Below, piece by piece: positions 11,848 through 12,414 of a DNA stretch of 12,414 nt (the first letter of the stretch is position 1; every line of letters starts with the position of its first letter). This DNA is from Cephalothrix spiralis (taxonomy: Eukaryota > Nemertea > Palaeonemertea > Archinemertea > Cephalotrichidae). The stretch covers positions 1 through 12,414 of the forward strand of contig JAUCNG010273295.1 in the NCBI GenBank assembly GCA_032353305.1, in the 5' to 3' direction. The notes under the pieces were generated by a model. It saw nothing but the letters and a program-made list of their open reading frames with translations. It was not told the origin of the DNA and searched no databases. The position numbers were made by a program, and so were the translations under genes.

Positions 11848-12414
11848 GAATCAGTGTTACAAGTATTTATGCAACAAAACTTACGTGTTAAATGTTAAGA
11901 AAAATCCAAATGCATGCACTGATGATAAGTTATATCCTATGTAAAACTAAATTATGTCTACTCCAAGCCTCTGACTATACTTCTGTGGTTGCTAAACGTT
12001 GGTATTGTATTTTATGTAGCCTGGAGCTGCCTGGAGTGTATACAAAGTGACAAAGCAGTCCATTCAGTGTCAATACCATTTCGACAGCTGATTTGGATTC
12101 CCTCATCTTAAATTTTCATAAACTAACAAAGCGAGGCGTGTCGAGATGGGTCAATACAATATTTTATTATTTAGTTGCAGACTACCGGCACTATGACAAC
12201 GTCGGCTTGGTTCCCTTCCCCTAGTATGGCATCACATTATAGTTATTTGCTTTATCTTGGCAATTGGTAGGCCTACTTTAAAAGATCATGAAAAGTGTAT
12301 CCAATATAACCAATGTTTTCCATTGTTTTTTTTTACCATAAATCATGTTTAAAGCATGCATATTAATTGAATTAACATTTAAAACAACATAAGCTTTTAG
12401 TAAAAGGCAAATAT
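11848..12414. other. 5' flank of the zinc-finger gene, inferred intron of ERGIC3
   Basis: A+T-rich, with no ERGIC3 exon on the + strand and no further coding sequence on either strand. On the minus strand a GATATAAC word at about 11938-11931 could serve as a TATA box, and ACGTAAGT near 11885 looks like a splice donor, but neither is supported by other signals. AAAGCGAGGCG at 12128-12138 also occurs at 7937-7947. Confidence 0.5.

Overview
The window is animal (metazoan) nuclear DNA, rich in A+T and most likely from an invertebrate. The evidence is a conserved secretory-pathway gene split by GT-AG introns, a C2H2 zinc-finger gene, and introns full of short non-autonomous transposons. There are no bacterial-type operons, no rRNA and no intact transposase. 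The species cannot be named from the sequence.

Gene 1 (+ strand) is ERGIC3, the Erv46 homologue. Six coding exons can be placed to the base: 1193-1351, 2462-2581, 3080-3111, 3756-3785, 7053-7117 and 8805-8970. Every junction has AG/GT signals and compatible phase. Together they encode about 191 residues: the first membrane span, the start of the luminal domain, and the cysteine-rich region used for cargo retrieval. The first coding exon lies upstream of base 1. The C-terminal half (about 190 residues in relatives) lies beyond base 12414. Almost everything else on the + strand is therefore intron. Two exons are very small (32 and 30 nt); the 30-nt one is frame-neutral and carries an N-glycosylation sequon.

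Gene 2 (- strand, 11847-10678) is an intronless ORF for a 389-residue protein made almost wholly of 13 C2H2 zinc fingers in a strict 29-residue (87-nt) period. It appears to sit antisense inside the last, unfinished ERGIC3 intron. A 128-bp block repeated exactly 261 bp (three fingers) apart shows recent duplication or gene conversion.

The introns hold a dense set of mobile-element relics. In order: an 81-bp foldback with 8-bp target duplications (329-425); a tRNA-derived SINE on the minus strand (about 3204-3450); three copies of a family with GC-rich TAGCGCTA-type palindromes and ATGCACC/GGTGCAT ends (4621-4909, 7267-7708, 8373-8608); a long-terminal-inverted-repeat element (5303-5835) apparently hit by a 129-bp foldback with 9-bp target duplications (5554-5700); a 135/121-bp tandem duplication (5901-6156); a PIF/Harbinger-like MITE with TAA duplications (6596-6898) set inside an older dispersed repeat; and a TA-flanked 397-bp element with 60-bp inverted repeats (10074-10470). 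Family assignments rest on termini and target duplications only. The foldbacks and the palindromic family look like the best candidates for uncatalogued elements; no new enzymatic or defence system is visible.
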